DNA of 34,696 bases from an uncultured Agathobaculum sp. (GTDB lineage Bacteria > Bacillota > Clostridia > Oscillospirales > Butyricicoccaceae). The notes under the pieces were generated by a model, which was not told where the DNA came from, did not search any database, and was given only the letters and a program-made list of their open reading frames with translations. This document shows, piece after piece, positions 7,629-15,044 of this stretch; positions within the stretch are counted from its first letter, which is position 1; each line of letters opens with the position of its first letter. The translations under genes and the position numbers were made by a program. The stretch is from contig CAKSVR010000025.1 in NCBI GenBank assembly GCA_934504345.1, forward strand, positions 1-34,696. The letters run 5' to 3'.

Positions 7629-7662
7629 AAAAAGGGAGTACCCGCCTGCGGGTGCTCCCTTT
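7629..7662. terminator. Bidirectional terminator
   Basis: AAAGGGAG and ACCCG pair with CGGGT and CTCCCTTT around a CCTG loop (7631-7662, one T/G position). The T-run is better on the minus strand, which serves the 7678 gene; the glycosyltransferase ends just to its left. Confidence 0.8.
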
Positions 7663-7677
7663 CATGCCTTTGTGCCG

Positions 7678-7980
7678 TTACTGCTCGACTAAAACATAGT
7701 TTCCGTCGGAATCGCGCTCGTACAGCAGAATTTCATCGCTGTCCGCGAGCTTCACGCGGTATTTCCACTTGCGCGGGTTTGTGCTGTACCATGGACGGAT
7801 AACCTCCACGCTGTCGAATATCGCATCGGAATAGACCTGCTGTTCGGTCTTGATATGATGTTTCAACTGTTGCTCCATGTTCATTATCCGGTAATCGAGC
7901 GACCCTTTTGCGATTTTTACACCGAGCACCAGCAAGATCAGGCACAGCACTGCGGCTGCAATGCGAATTTTCTTTTTCAT
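7678..7980 (-). CDS. Small membrane-anchored protein of unknown function
   Basis: 100-aa protein with a basic N-terminus (MKKKIR) and one transmembrane or signal-anchor segment at residues ~6-24. A ~75-residue polar outside domain follows, rich in Tyr, Trp and charged residues. I do not recognise the family. AGGGAGGCGG precedes the ATG. It lies 40 bp downstream of the TetR gene on the same strand and is probably co-transcribed with it. Confidence 0.7.
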   Translation of the reverse strand: MKKKIRIAAAVLCLILLVLGVKIAKGSLDYRIMNMEQQLKHHIKTEQQVYSDAIFDSVEVIRPWYSTNPRKWKYRVKLADSDEILLYERDSDGNYVLVEQ

Positions 7981-8020
7981 ACGCTCCGCCTCCCTTTACA
8001 CAGGTCGATATCGCTTCGGC

Positions 8021-8599
8021 TTACTGCGCCGCACCCGCCTCTGTCTGCTCGGGCTGCGGCACGAGCGGCACCAGCAGCTTGGCGATCAGGTTTATCATTT
8101 CGGTCTTCGGGATGGGCTGCGCCTCGGTGATCCACTTTTCGATCATGCCGATGGCACCGGTTGCCAGAAACCGCGCCGCGTAGGCATCCTCGATGCTGCG
8201 GTACGGAAACAGCTCCATGCGGCACTCCTCGATGACGACGATCATTTTTTTGCCGAAGCCGTCCGGCGCGTTCACCTTGATGAGCGCGGTGACGATCTCG
8301 CGGTTTTCCTCCAGATAGTCCATCAGGCGGCCGAGCACCGGTCGGAGTGTCGCGGTTTCGCTCGGGCGGATGGTGGCGATCATTCCCCGGAAGTCCGCTA
8401 TCATCTCCGCCTCGATCTTGTCGCGCAGGTCGTATACATCGCGGTAGTGCGCGTAAAATGTACCGCGGTTGATGTCCGCCTCGCGGACAACGTCAGTCAC
8501 TGTGATGCTCTGGAAGTCCTTTTGCAGCATCAGCCGTGTCAGTGCCTGCCGCAGCAGCTTCTTTGTTCGCCGGATGCGCTTATCCTCCACTTCTGCCAT
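8021..8599 (-). CDS. TetR/AcrR-family transcriptional regulator
   Basis: 192-aa regulator. Residues ~8-55 form the TetR DNA-binding domain (RRTKKLLRQALTRLML...ITVTDVVREADINRGTFYAHYRDVYDL). The C-terminal part resembles the TetR_C_8/DhaS-type effector domain. The in-frame ATG at 8599 is preferred over 8614, because GGAGAGG sits correctly before it and nothing suitable precedes the longer start. It is divergent from the MMPL exporter, with a 180-bp intergenic region containing a two-part inverted repeat overlapping the exporter promoter. This suggests repression of the exporter and possibly itself. The effector is unknown. Confidence 0.9.
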   Translation of the reverse strand: MAEVEDKRIRRTKKLLRQALTRLMLQKDFQSITVTDVVREADINRGTFYAHYRDVYDLRDKIEAEMIADFRGMIATIRPSETATLRPVLGRLMDYLEENREIVTALIKVNAPDGFGKKMIVVIEECRMELFPYRSIEDAYAARFLATGAIGMIEKWITEAQPIPKTEMINLIAKLLVPLVPQPEQTEAGAAQ

Positions 8600-8648
8600 G
8601 CCATTCCTCTCCATTCCAAATTCGATTCATTTCCGCAAATCTGCATTT

Positions 8649-8717
8649 TAACGAACACATCAAATATTTTTGTCTGTTATCATCCACTCTTATCATATTT
8701 GATTATTGCGTTCGTTA
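8649..8717. promoter_or_regulatory. Two-part inverted repeat, candidate TetR operator
   Basis: Outer arms TAACGAAC (8649-8656) and GTTCGTTA (8710-8717), and inner arms ATCAAATAT (8659-8667) and ATATTTGAT (8695-8703), form a nested dyad centred between the divergent TetR and MMPL genes. The right outer arm overlaps the -35 of the exporter promoter. The spans are larger than a single TetR operator, so two sites or DNA looping are possible. Confidence 0.6.
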
Positions 8718-8734
8718 TCCTTATGCCTTATACT
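8706..8734 (+). promoter_or_regulatory. Promoter of the MMPL exporter operon
   Basis: TTGCGT (8706-8711), a 17-bp spacer and TATACT (8729-8734) lie ~60 bp before the MMPL start. The -35 is within the candidate TetR operator. Confidence 0.6.
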
Positions 8735-8792
8735 ATAACACGAAAAGAAATCCTACACAATATCTATTTCTGAGAAAGATGGTGTTTTCTTT

Positions 8793-11279
8793 GTGAAACT
8801 TAAAGGACACAGCCCAGTTGATCTGATCATTAACAACCGCAAACTGATCGAAAAGATTTATATTGTACTTATCATCTTCAGTGTGATCTGTGTGCCGATG
8901 GTCGGCATCAACTACGACCTGACAAAGTACCTGCCGGACTCGTCCCCGTCCGCGCAGGCACTCGACATTATGGAGGACGAATTTACTTACCCCGGCATGG
9001 GCCGTGTCATGCTGGAGGATGTCACGCTGTATGAAGCGAAGAGCATAAAGGACCGCATCGCAGATGTGGACGGCGTGGACATGGTCATGTGGTGCGATAT
9101 GACCACCAATATCTACGGCTCGAGCGAGTTCATCGACTACTCCAACATCGATGACTACTACAAGGATAACAAGGCCTATATGGATGTTATCTTCACCGAC
9201 AAGGACTCCTCCACCCAGACCCACAAGGCCGTACACGAGATCGAGAGCATCGTCGGCGACCGAGGTCTGGTTGCAGGCTCCGCCGTGTCGGATACCAACC
9301 TCGGCCCGACCATCAACACGGAGGTCGCCCGCGTTATGGCGCTGGCGGTCGTCATCATCTTCATCATCCTGACCATCACCACGACCTCGTGGTTCGAGCC
9401 GGTGCTGTTCCTGTCCGTGCTCGGCATCGCGATCCTGCTCAACATGGGCACGAACATCATCTTCGGTGAGATCTCGTTCCTGTCCAACGCGGTCGGCGCG
9501 GTATTGCAGCTGGCCTGCTCGATGGACTACTCCATCTTCCTGCTGCACGCCTTCACGCAGGAGCGCGCCACCGGCGCGGAGCCCGAACAGGCGATGGCGA
9601 ACGCATGGCGCACCGCGTTCTCCTCCATCGGCGCCTCCGGCATGACGACCATCGTCGGCTTTGCGGCCATGGCGCTGATGAACTTCGGCATCGGCCCGGA
9701 TATGGGCTTCGTGCTGGCAAAGGGCATCGCGCTCAGCCTGCTGACTGTGCTGCTGCTCATGCCCGCGCTCATCCTGCGCTCGCAGTACATCATCGCCAAG
9801 ACCCAGCACCGCCCGTTCATCCCCAAGCAGGGCCGCGGCTTCGGCGAATTCGCCTATAAGATTCGCCACATCGTGTTCATTGTCGTGCTCATCCTCATCG
9901 TGCCGTGCTACATTGCACAGGGCATGGCGAACTTCTCCTACGGCAACGAGGCGGTAGCCAATTCGCCCGGTACGCCGGTATACGAGGCCGAGCAGAAAAT
10001 GAACGCCGAGTTCGGCAAGAGCAACATGATGATCGCGCTCGTGCCGCTCGACAGCAACATCACCGAAAAGGCCATGACCGAGGAGATCGATGATCTGCCC
10101 TACGTCAAGTATGCGCTCAGCCTGTCGTCCGTACTGCCGGAAGGCATCCCGGAGGATTTCCTGCCGGAGAACATCACCAGCATCATGCACTCGAAAAACT
10201 GGGCCCGCGTTATCATCAATATGCGTACCTCGGGCGAGAGCGACGATGCATTCCGCTTTGCAGACAACATCCGCAGCATCGTCGATAAGTATTATCCGGA
10301 TGAAACAACGTATCTTGTCGGCGTAACGCCGTCTACGCAAGACATCAAGGACATCATCGTGCCGGACTACAACCGCGTTAACATCGTATCGCTGCTGGGC
10401 GTTGCGCTCGTTATCGCCATCACCTATAAGGCACTGATCCTGCCGATCGTCGTGCTCATCCCGATCGAATGCGCCATCTTCATCAACACCGCTCTGCCGT
10501 ATATCTACGGCCAGCGCACCATGTACCTCGGCTTTATCATCGTCGGCTGTATCCAGCTCGGCGCGACCGTTGACTACTCCATACTGATGACCGGCAACTA
10601 TCTGGATGCCCGCTCACAGGGCGACAAAAAGGAGGCCGCGATACGCGCGGTATCGGTCAGCGCCGAGTCGGTAATGACCTCCGGCCTTATCGTTATGACG
10701 GTCGCCTACGGCCTGTACTTCATGACCTCGGTCGAGGCCATCTCGGGTCTGGGCCAGCTCATCGGCCGCGGTGCGCTGATCTCGGTCATCCTCGTGCTGT
10801 TCTTCCTGCCGATGTGCCTGATGCTGTTCGACCGCTGGATCGTCAAGTCGGACTACGCAGAGAAGAAGCACGCCAAGATGAACAAGATCCGCGCGACAAA
10901 GATCAAGCTGCCGATCCTGAGCGAGCTGCACCAGCAGCGCGTCAATCTGCAGAACCAGATCCGCGAAAACCGCAAGGCACGCAACAAGGAGCTGCGCCTC
11001 AAGCTCAAAAACCTGATGAACGGCGATGGCTTCAAGCTGCCGCAGAATTACGAGCCGCCCAAGTCCGAGCCGCCCAAATCTGAGCAGCCGGAAAGCTCCG
11101 CGCACAAGCGGATGATCGGCAAAAAGCTGCATATGCGTATCCATAACCGCATCGAAAAGCGCCGCGAACAGCTCGAACAGCTGGCGCAGCGCCTCGGCAG
11201 CGACAAAAACAAGCCGAACGACAGCCAGAATGACAACCAGAACGATAATACGGAGGAGAACGACCATGAAAACAGATAA
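8793..11279 (+). CDS. MMPL/RND-superfamily membrane transporter
   Basis: 828-aa transporter built as two repeats, each with one N-terminal helix, a large outside loop and a block of five helices, as in MmpL/YdfJ RND proteins. Examples are IEKIYIVLIIFSVICVPMVG at the N-terminus, LQLACSMDYSIFLLHAF in the first block and IQLGATVDYSILMTGNY in the second. The Asp-Tyr pairs in those helices sit where RND proton-relay residues occur. The C-terminal ~150 residues form a charged, probably helical cytoplasmic tail with PPKSEPPKSEQPE and an Asn/Asp-rich end. GTG 8793 is the only early start and has no strong ribosome binding site. The stop overlaps the next gene by 14 bp. Family members export lipids or peptides; the substrate here is unknown. 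Confidence 0.9.
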   Translation: MKLKGHSPVDLIINNRKLIEKIYIVLIIFSVICVPMVGINYDLTKYLPDSSPSAQALDIMEDEFTYPGMGRVMLEDVTLYEAKSIKDRIADVDGVDMVMWCDMTTNIYGSSEFIDYSNIDDYYKDNKAYMDVIFTDKDSSTQTHKAVHEIESIVGDRGLVAGSAVSDTNLGPTINTEVARVMALAVVIIFIILTITTTSWFEPVLFLSVLGIAILLNMGTNIIFGEISFLSNAVGAVLQLACSMDYSIFLLHAFTQERATGAEPEQAMANAWRTAFSSIGASGMTTIVGFAAMALMNFGIGPDMGFVLAKGIALSLLTVLLLMPALILRSQYIIAKTQHRPFIPKQGRGFGEFAYKIRHIVFIVVLILIVPCYIAQGMANFSYGNEAVANSPGTPVYEAEQKMNAEFGKSNMMIALVPLDSNITEKAMTEEIDDLPYVKYALSLSSVLPEGIPEDFLPENITSIMHSKNWARVIINMRTSGESDDAFRFADNIRSIVDKYYPDETTYLVGVTPSTQDIKDIIVPDYNRVNIVSLLGVALVIAITYKALILPIVVLIPIECAIFINTALPYIYGQRTMYLGFIIVGCIQLGATVDYSILMTGNYLDARSQGDKKEAAIRAVSVSAESVMTSGLIVMTVAYGLYFMTSVEAISGLGQLIGRGALISVILVLFFLPMCLMLFDRWIVKSDYAEKKHAKMNKIRATKIKLPILSELHQQRVNLQNQIRENRKARNKELRLKLKNLMNGDGFKLPQNYEPPKSEPPKSEQPESSAHKRMIGKKLHMRIHNRIEKRREQLEQLAQRLGSDKNKPNDSQNDNQNDNTEENDHENR

Positions 11280-13410
11280 GCTGCGCCGACTGACCGCAGC
11301 CTCGCTTGTTCTTGCGTTCACGCTGCCGCAGGCGGCACAGGCCGCCGCGCCCACGGTAGAAACCGACGAATCGGTATATATCAACATGGATTACTACGGT
11401 GCGCCCACCAATACGCGCATCGTAAAGGGTGTCAGCCTGAACGGCCACACGGACTTTACCGATTTCGGCAACTATGCCGATGTGTACAACATGAGCACCT
11501 ACGACGAACCGGTCATCAAGAACAATTCGGTGTACTGGAAGCTGTCCGACACCGACAAGCAGCGCTTCTACTACGAGTGCATCCCGACCGACAAGGTGAA
11601 CATCCAGATGCCGTGGAACTTCGATGTTTCCTATAAGCTCAACGGCGTTTCCGTCCGCGCGGAGGACTGCGCCGGCGCGAACGGCCTTGTGGAGATCACC
11701 ATCCACGCCGTGCCGAACAGCTATGCCAGCGACTACTACAAGAACAACATGATGCTCGTGTGCGGCACGGGCATCGACATGAGCAAGGCGCTCTCCATCG
11801 ATGCGCCGGGCGCGCAGGTGCAGTCTATGGGCACTTACAAGCTGGTCGTGTTCATGGGTATGCCGGGCGAGGAGAGCACGTTCACTGTACGCATCGGCTC
11901 GGATGCGTTCGAGAGCATGGGTATGTTCATGTTTATGACACCCGCTACCCTGTCCTCGCTGGATATTATCTCCGATCTCAAGGACGTAAAGGACCGCCTG
12001 AGCGATTCGGGCGACAGCCTGTACGCCGGCATGAGCAGTATGCTCGACACGATGGAATCCATGCAGAGCGGCATGAGCACCATGTCCTCCGGCATCTCGG
12101 GCATCAACGCGGTGCGCCAGCAGCTCATCCGCGACCGCGGCACCATCGATCCCAAGACCGATGCCGCGCTCACCGCATTGCAGGAGCTCACCGGTCAGAG
12201 TGATTCGCTCATCCCCGAGCTGACCTCCACCAAGGAAACGCTCATCAAGCTGAACGCGACCACAAACAGCATCCTCGATACGCTCGAGGAGTCCGGCGCG
12301 GACATCACCGAGTATCAGACACTTCTCAAGAACATCAAGACCTCGCTGGGCAACCTCGAAAACCTGATGGACGATCTGGACGACAAGACGGGCTCGGAGT
12401 GGCTGTATATCAGCGAGCTGCAAAGCGACATCAGCAAGCTGAAAAAGGACCTCGGCAATATCGAGGACGATATGGACGATCTGAGCAGCCGCATCAGCGA
12501 CCTGAACGCCATGAACAGCGCGATCAACGGTGCGATGGCCTCGGTTCTTGACAAACTTTATGATGACGGCAACGGCGTTATCTCGGCTGAGATGTACCAG
12601 AGCATGGCGCAGCTGCTCAGCACGCTGTCCTCGCGCTGCAAGGCGCTGACCGACACACTGGAAGGTGCAGCCTCCAATCTGTCAGCTACTGCAAAATCGC
12701 TCTCCGGCCTGCTGGGCACTACGGATTCCATCCTCGACAATCTGGACGACATCTGCGACATTCTCGACGATTACAAGGGTCTGGGACAGGACTTCACCGC
12801 CGAGGGCAAAAAGCTGACCGAACTGGCAAACACCACGCTCGACCGTGTCAATCAGCAGCTTGCCGAAATCCCGGCGCTGACTGAGTCGCTCAACCAGCTG
12901 ACCTCCATCACTTCGGCTTCCATCGACAAGGGCAATGAGCTGATTCAGACCACTACGAAAACGCTCACGGCCTCCTACGAGCTGCTGGATACGGTGAACA
13001 GCACGCTTCGCTCGGTCCGCAGTGATGCGGATGCCAGCACGCAGACCACCATCGACGGCCTGCTCGATGTGCTGGATAAGGCCGCCCGCTCGAACAGCTC
13101 CGGCAAGATGCAGACCGCGACCGATGACATCCACAACGCCATCGACGATGCAAAGACCGACCTCGAGGAGGATACCAACATCCTCAACATCGACTCCAGC
13201 GCCGATCTGCAATCCGTGACGAGCAGCATGAATCCCTCGCCCACCAGCCTGCAATTCATTCTCCGCACGCAGGAGATCTCGGTGGATGACGATGCCGACA
13301 ACAGCACTTCGGATCAGGATGCCGCCGACGAAGGCGTTCTGGCCCGTATCGTGAACATCTTCAAGAAGCTGGCAGCCGCCATCTACGGCGTGTTCACTTC
13401 GGAAGAGTAA
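11266..13410 (+). CDS. Secreted coiled-coil protein coupled to the MMPL exporter
   Basis: 714-aa protein with a signal peptide (MKTDKLRRLTAASLVLAFTLPQAAQAAA), a ~200-residue N-terminal globular part, and a long Leu/Asp/Ser-rich helical region at residues ~230-620 typical of a coiled coil (for example SELQSDISKLKKDLGNIEDDMDDLSSRISDL). A short C-terminal amphipathic stretch (ARIVNIFKKLAAAIYGVF) could sit on the membrane. GGAGGAG at 11252-11258 selects ATG 11266, inside the end of the MMPL gene, so the two are translationally coupled. It probably works outside the membrane with the exporter, like YhgE/Pip-type or adaptor proteins, but I recognise no named family. A terminator follows at 13421. 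Confidence 0.85.
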   Translation: MKTDKLRRLTAASLVLAFTLPQAAQAAAPTVETDESVYINMDYYGAPTNTRIVKGVSLNGHTDFTDFGNYADVYNMSTYDEPVIKNNSVYWKLSDTDKQRFYYECIPTDKVNIQMPWNFDVSYKLNGVSVRAEDCAGANGLVEITIHAVPNSYASDYYKNNMMLVCGTGIDMSKALSIDAPGAQVQSMGTYKLVVFMGMPGEESTFTVRIGSDAFESMGMFMFMTPATLSSLDIISDLKDVKDRLSDSGDSLYAGMSSMLDTMESMQSGMSTMSSGISGINAVRQQLIRDRGTIDPKTDAALTALQELTGQSDSLIPELTSTKETLIKLNATTNSILDTLEESGADITEYQTLLKNIKTSLGNLENLMDDLDDKTGSEWLYISELQSDISKLKKDLGNIEDDMDDLSSRISDLNAMNSAINGAMASVLDKLYDDGNGVISAEMYQSMAQLLSTLSSRCKALTDTLEGAASNLSATAKSLSGLLGTTDSILDNLDDICDILDDYKGLGQDFTAEGKKLTELANTTLDRVNQQLAEIPALTESLNQLTSITSASIDKGNELIQTTTKTLTASYELLDTVNSTLRSVRSDADASTQTTIDGLLDVLDKAARSNSSGKMQTATDDIHNAIDDAKTDLEEDTNILNIDSSADLQSVTSSMNPSPTSLQFILRTQEISVDDDADNSTSDQDAADEGVLARIVNIFKKLAAAIYGVFTSEE

Positions 13411-13420
13411 CGGCATATCC

Positions 13421-13451
13421 AAAGGACAGAAACCCGGTTTCTGTCCTTTTT
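13421..13451 (+). terminator. Terminator of the MMPL operon
   Basis: The perfect 13-bp stem AAAGGACAGAAAC/GTTTCTGTCCTTT (13421-13433/13437-13449) with a 3-nt loop and trailing T residues lies 10 bp after the coiled-coil gene. Confidence 0.9.
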
Positions 13452-13456
13452 CATTT

Positions 13457-14315
13457 CGCCGATACGCGGCAGCCGCTTTCCGGTGCACGCGAGGCGCGGG
13501 AGCGCACTCGCCCTGTCCGGGCGGCAGCCCTTTTCTCGGCACTCTTTACATGGTGCAACCGAGTTGCGGAGCAATACGCCGTTGCCGGGCTGGGGATTTC
13601 GCCGCCGCTGCGGCGGGAACGGGTGCGCCGCCCCGGCGCTGGGGCAAAAAGGGAGGGACACCTACGGTTTGCCCGTAGGCCACTAAACATTATTCCCGCG
13701 CTGTGCGCGGATTAAATGAGTGCGTCTCCCTCTTTGAACTCCTACCTTTCCCTCAGCAGCCTCGCGAACGGGCCTTACGGCCCTACTTCGTAGGTAACTC
13801 GCATAAAGGAACGGGTATCGGCTTCCGTTTTCGCGCTGTCGCGGCGTTATCGCGGCAGATTGCACGGGTTTTGCGTAAATACTGTCGCAGACCGTTAACG
13901 GCTTGAGCGCAGCCGAGGGAGGAATGGCGCTTTGCGGCCTATGAGCCGGTAACGATACTGCCGTTCCTTTTTTCGGTCCCACCTCTAAGTAGGAACGGAA
14001 CGTTCCGTCGCTCCGAGGTATCCCAAAAGGGAAAAGGGGAGCTTCCTAAGAGGGTACGCACTCATTTAATCCGCGCACGGCGCGGAAATAAGGTTTAGTG
14101 GCCTACGGGCAAAACCGTAGGTTGTCTACCCTCTTAGGCCCCGCGCGGGAGCGCCGTTCCCCCGCGCTCCGCAGAGCGCGAAATCCCCAGCCCGGAAAGG
14201 GCGTATTGCTTACGCAACTCGTGTGCACCACGAAACGGATGCCGTGGAATAGGCTGCCGCCCGGTTACGGTGCAGCGCTCACGCGCCTCGTGTGCACCGG
14301 AGAATGGCTGCGTAA
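13457..14315. repeat. ~860-bp imperfect palindromic non-coding element
   Basis: The left arm (about 13457-13727) is an imperfect inverted copy of the right arm (about 14061-14315). Closest matches are CGCACTCATTTAATCCGCGC and the small hairpin CCTACGG-gcaaa-CCGTAGG at the inner ends, and ACGCGCCTC..GTGCACCGG at the outer ends. A ~330-bp core (13728-14060) holds smaller palindromes such as GGAACGTTCC. The right arm also matches the left edge of the window. I see no gene in this interval: frames are short, lack ribosome binding sites and are low in complexity. Confidence 0.85.
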
Positions 14316-14330
14316 AGCAAAATTTGCAGC

Positions 14331-14361
14331 AAAAAAGCGGTTCCGTTTCCGGAACCGCTTT
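14331..14361 (-). terminator. Terminator of the second ECF S component
   Basis: A 12-bp stem (AAAGCGGTTCCG-type, 14334-14345/14350-14361) is followed on the minus strand by TTTTTT (14336-14331). It lies just past the stop at 14369. Confidence 0.9.
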
Positions 14362-14368
14362 CCCCATA

Positions 14369-14920
14369 TCAGGTGCGAATCTTTTCGCCCATCTCTGCGC
14401 TTGCGTGGCTGAGCACCGGGAGCAGCACTGCGCCCACGATGATGCCTGCAACGCCCTGTACAATGTTCATCGGCACGCCGACAACGACTGCCACCGCCGC
14501 CGCGCCCACGCTGCTGCCCATCAGCACTTCCATGCCGGTTTCATACAGGAAATAACCCAGCACCATGATGATCTCCGCCGGAATGCCGCACACGACCACG
14601 CGCGCCACGGTGTTCAGGCTCTTGCCTGCCATGCGGTGGTACAGCCAGCCGCCGACCAGCGCCGTCAGCGCCTTGATGGCGAACGTGCCGGGCACCCATG
14701 CCATGTAGCCGCCGATGAGATCGGCCATCATCGAGCCGATACCGGCCGCCAGCGCACCCACGCCCGGGCCGAGCAGCACGCCGCACATCAGCACCATGCC
14801 ATCGCCGAGGTGGATATAGCCCTGTGTCGGTGTCGGAATACGAATGATCATCGTTGCGACGGTTGTCAGAGCGGCCATCAGCGCCGCCAGAACGATCGTT
14901 CTCACTTTTTTGCTCGTCAT
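14369..14920 (-). CDS. ECF transporter S component (PF07155-like)
   Basis: 183-aa hydrophobic protein with about six membrane segments. The central stretch TPTQGYIHLGDGMVLMCGVLLGPGVGALAAGIGSMMADLIGGYMAWVPGTFAIKAL matches the conserved signature of the PF07155 group of ECF S components (riboflavin- or HMP-type annotations). The substrate is not determined; no riboswitch was recognised upstream, and no EcfA or EcfT gene is nearby. A possible promoter is TTTCGC-17-TACAAT with the -10 at 14970-14965. It is the second S component in this window and depends on a shared energy-coupling module elsewhere. Confidence 0.82.
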   Translation of the reverse strand: MTSKKVRTIVLAALMAALTTVATMIIRIPTPTQGYIHLGDGMVLMCGVLLGPGVGALAAGIGSMMADLIGGYMAWVPGTFAIKALTALVGGWLYHRMAGKSLNTVARVVVCGIPAEIIMVLGYFLYETGMEVLMGSSVGAAAVAVVVGVPMNIVQGVAGIIVGAVLLPVLSHASAEMGEKIRT

Positions 14921-14985
14921 AGCGCATACCCTCTTTTTCTATCGGAGATTTTGTCTATAAGAGTATTGTATGCGATGATTGAGCT

Positions 14986-15009
14986 TTGCGAAAGTGTCAG
15001 TTTTCGCAA
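14986..15009. repeat. 8-bp inverted repeat upstream of the ECF S gene
   Basis: TTGCGAAA (14986-14993) and TTTCGCAA (15002-15009) are perfect inverted copies with an 8-bp spacer. The repeat sits at the likely -35 region of the 14369 gene and could be an operator. Confidence 0.5.
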
Positions 15010-15044
15010 TTTTCATAATGCCAGTTTGCCTGAACGGGATATTG

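Noticed and set aside
8733..10340. A 535-aa minus-strand frame opposite the MMPL gene
   Set aside because: It is antisense to a well-supported membrane protein, has no start signal and a skewed His/Asp/Arg composition.
13690..14060. Small coding genes in the core of the palindromic element
   Set aside because: Frames of 60-100 codons exist but have no ribosome binding sites, cross the inverted arms and show no protein-like composition.
14921..15044. Vitamin riboswitch upstream of the ECF S gene
   Set aside because: The leader is short and lacks recognisable TPP, FMN or other conserved cores; only simple inverted repeats are seen.
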